The notes below the pieces were generated by a model. That model was not told the origin of the DNA. It was given only the letters and a program-made list of their open reading frames with translations, and did no database searches. A stretch of 6,912 bases of DNA from CAZWCX01 sp964632945 (lineage in GTDB: Bacteria; Planctomycetota; MHYJ01; WSZJ01; CAZWCX01), in assembly GCA_964632945.1 (NCBI GenBank), contig CAZWCX010000222.1:1-6912 (forward strand). Direction: 5' to 3'. Made by a program: the position numbers and the translations under genes. Positions 5,681-6,912 of the stretch are shown in pieces (position 1 is the first letter of the stretch; each line of letters begins with the position of its first letter).

Positions 5681-6281
5681 CTCCCTCCTCCTGCCGGGCG
5701 GAATCGAGGGCGCCTTCCTGTCCGCAGTCGATACCTTCGAATCGGCGGGGGTCTCGTACGCCGTCCTCGACGGGATCGCCGTGATCCTGCATGGCGTACC
5801 GCGCCTCACGATCGATGCGGACTTCGTGCTCGGAGTGGAACGAATCGCGTGGCCTCGCTTGTTGGCAGCGCTGGAGAAACGGGGCTTCGCATACGGCGCT
5901 CGCGGCGAACCGCCCCGGACGCAGATCGACGCCCTGAAGGACCTGAGCGGCGACTCCATGACCTGCATTTGGTCGGCCGGCGTGCGAGTCGATCTCCTTC
6001 AGGCCTCCGATCCGCTGCACCAGGAAGCCCTGCGGGAAAAGCAGCGGATCCACGCGTTCTCCCGTTCGATCGCCATCGTCCGTCCGGAGCATCTCGTCCT
6101 GACCAAGTGGATCGCGGCGCGGCCGAAGGACCTGCTGGATGTGGACGGGGTGATTGCCGCGCAAGGCGCCCGGTTGGATCTCGCGCGCATCCGGGCCTGG
6201 CTACCGGCGATCGAGCGATCCGGCGGCTTGCCCGGGCGCGACTTCGAGGAACGAGTCGAGCGTATTCGCGCCTCCGGGTGA
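5670..6281 (+). CDS. Nucleotidyltransferase-fold protein (AbiEii/MNT-like), atypical first motif
   Basis: A 203-residue protein of the polymerase-beta nucleotidyltransferase superfamily. Seen: YAVLDGIAVILHG (30-42) at the nucleotide-binding turn, where relatives usually have Gly-Gly or Gly-Ser but this protein has Asp34-Gly35; the metal-binding pair Asp49 and Asp51 in TIDADF; the third carboxylate Asp108 in VRVDLL; and the C-terminal helix EHLVLTKWIAARPKDLLDVD (140-159), with Lys146 and Lys153-Asp154. The start is GTG 5670, with GGAGG at 5661-5665; no in-frame ATG lies close by. Overlap with the preceding small gene implies coupled translation. Function is presumably nucleotide transfer to RNA or protein in a toxin-antitoxin or related module, but this is inferred. 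The C-terminal helices align well by eye with the first module's enzyme, so the two are paralogous families rather than recent copies. Confidence 0.8.
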   Translation: MPDDSLLLPGGIEGAFLSAVDTFESAGVSYAVLDGIAVILHGVPRLTIDADFVLGVERIAWPRLLAALEKRGFAYGARGEPPRTQIDALKDLSGDSMTCIWSAGVRVDLLQASDPLHQEALREKQRIHAFSRSIAIVRPEHLVLTKWIAARPKDLLDVDGVIAAQGARLDLARIRAWLPAIERSGGLPGRDFEERVERIRASG

Positions 6282-6395
6282 AGGACCAGCGGGCGTCGGT
6301 TCGGACCCAGGCCGCCGTCCGCGCGGTTCCGGTCGTCTGCTGCAGCACGGGCGCTCGGCCCGCCGCCGGGATTCGCCGGGTTGGCGCCGGAGTCC

Positions 6396-6412
6396 CCGCG
6401 CGCAGCGCGCGG
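6396..6412. repeat. Perfect inverted repeat between convergent genes
   Basis: CCGCGCGC and GCGCGCGG flank a single A, an 8-base perfect palindrome arm. It sits between the stop of the second nucleotidyltransferase (6281) and the stop of the - strand gene (6416-6418). It could fold in either transcript and act as a bidirectional 3'-end hairpin. There is no T run. Confidence 0.4.
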
Positions 6413-6415
6413 CGC

Positions 6416-6735
6416 TCAGTAGTGGAACACCTTGCCACCCTCGATCGTAGCATCCACGCCCAGCGTGTCGTTCGAGTAGGTGACCATGTTCTCGAGGTAG
6501 TACTGGAACTGATCCGGGTCCTGGTCGCGATAGAGCATTTGGCAGGTCTCCGTCGGCTTCGGGAACGGGTCGTGGAGATACTCGCGACCCGCTGCGTCCG
6601 TGCCGATCAGGATGGCGTGGTCCGTTCGTATCCAGCGAACTGAGCACGACCTCGCCGGGCTTCAGGTCGTCGGTGATCCACTGCTGGAACTCCAGTCCCG
6701 CGATGCGGGGCCGCGATGCGAGTGATCTCGGTCAT
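6416..6735 (-). pseudogene. Unrecognised ~101-residue protein, frame broken twice
   Basis: Read from ATG 6735 to TGA 6416, the sequence gives one continuous 101-residue protein if two changes are undone: removal of one copy of a 13-base duplication (6698-6720) and of one base in the CC at 6622-6623. Corrected parts include TEITRIAGLEFQQWI (2-16), LKPGEVVLSSLDTN (20-33), AILIGTDAAGREYLHDPFPK (36-55) and a C-terminus ending in IEGGKVFHY. The stretch after 6620 has strong coding character (GC-rich third positions, balanced composition). The total of 14 extra bases brings the length back to a multiple of three. I do not recognise the family; no membrane segment or signal peptide is seen. No ribosome binding site precedes 6735, so the true start may lie elsewhere. 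The 5' part competes with a + strand reading described separately. Confidence 0.5.
6698..6720. repeat. 13-base-period direct repeat
   Basis: CCGCGATGCG occurs at 6698-6707 and again at 6711-6720. The 13-base period is not a multiple of three, so the duplication shifts the frame of any gene through it. Removing one unit rejoins the - strand frame. Confidence 0.7.
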
Positions 6736-6817
6736 CGACGACGAGGAGGTCGGGCACGAGATTGTGCACCGTCTCGACCTGCTGCCCGAAGACCGAGCGC
6801 GGTCGCCGCCCGAAGCG
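6698..6817 (+). mobile_element. Possible C-terminal remnant of an IS91-like transposase
   Basis: The + strand frame reads PRCGAAMRVISVIDDEEV, followed by EIVHRLDLL and RARSPPEA. This resembles the C-terminal end of transposases of the IS91/Y2 type, which commonly have CPxCG-x-MRxIxxIxDxxV followed by a helix with HLGL and a proline-rich tail. The first cysteine is absent, a stop codon lies in frame just upstream (6674-6676), and no catalytic part is in the window, so it would be a decayed stub. The PRCGAAM part exists only because of the 13-base duplication, which weakens the case, and the region overlaps the competing - strand reading. The identification is from memory of the motif. Confidence 0.35.
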
Positions 6818-6843
6818 TCAACGCCCGCTCCGGAGGAAGACGG

Positions 6844-6912
6844 TCACGGGGCGAGGGTGTCACCGCCGGTGGTCCACTTCCCGTCCTTCTTCAGCTTCGC
6901 GGCCTCGCTGGA
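6844..6912 (-). CDS. C-terminal end of an unidentified - strand gene (partial)
   Basis: From the window edge, a - strand frame reads SSEAAKLKKDGKWTTGGDTLAP and stops at TGA 6844-6846. Nearly all third positions are G or C and the composition is lysine- and glycine-rich, as expected for a soluble C-terminus. Only 22 residues are visible, so no family can be named. It lies 108 bases upstream of the broken gene ending at 6416, on the same strand, and could be in one operon with it. Confidence 0.35.
   Translation of the reverse strand, partial: SSEAAKLKKDGKWTTGGDTLAP

Noticed and set aside
1..6912. CRISPR array, rRNA, tRNA or riboswitch
   Set aside because: No regularly spaced repeats, no conserved rRNA segments, no cloverleaf, and no leader structure I could recognise on either strand.

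Overview
The window is uniformly GC-rich and reads as bacterial chromosome. No ribosomal RNA, tRNA or marker protein is present, so the organism cannot be named. Zinc-ribbon PrsW-type proteins, two-gene nucleotidyltransferase modules and carrier-protein/ligase genes would fit a high-GC Gram-negative lineage (Myxococcota, Acidobacteriota, Planctomycetota and similar), but this is only inference. The mix of intact short modules and broken genes suggests an accessory, rearrangement-prone region or an imperfect assembly.

Layout, left to right. (1) 147-936, + strand: a two-gene module, a small helical protein overlapping a DNA-polymerase-beta-fold nucleotidyltransferase; this arrangement recalls type IV (AbiEi/AbiEii-like) and HEPN/MNT-like toxin-antitoxin pairs. 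(2) 782-3040, - strand: a short operon, crotonase (enoyl-CoA hydratase) - acyl carrier protein - AMP-dependent acyl ligase. The carrier protein is intact. The crotonase is split by a one-base shift in a C8 run. The ligase has lost about 150 internal residues in frame and its C-terminal end, which runs into the first nucleotidyltransferase module. (3) 3041-3617: gene-poor; one possible small CxxC protein on the - strand. (4) 3667-3930, +: an orphan small protein resembling the DUF6922 family, which is often found beside nucleotidyltransferases. (5) 4014-5372, +: a 452-residue membrane protein with two N-terminal zinc ribbons and a PrsW-type intramembrane protease domain with the expected Glu/His residues. 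(6) 5456-6281, +: a second small-protein/nucleotidyltransferase module, built like the first but divergent. (7) 6416-6912: a damaged stretch holding a - strand gene of about 101 residues that needs two frame corrections, a 13-base tandem duplication, a possible + strand transposase C-terminal remnant, and the C-terminal end of another - strand gene.

The most notable pattern is three separate antitoxin-like or nucleotidyltransferase loci within 7 kb, placed between truncated metabolic genes. The second module has an Asp in place of the first Gly of the usual Gly-Gly/Gly-Ser motif. The PrsW protein is the largest intact gene, and its zinc ribbons point to a regulatory or sensing role at the inner membrane. 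All assignments come from reading motifs by eye; no database search was possible.
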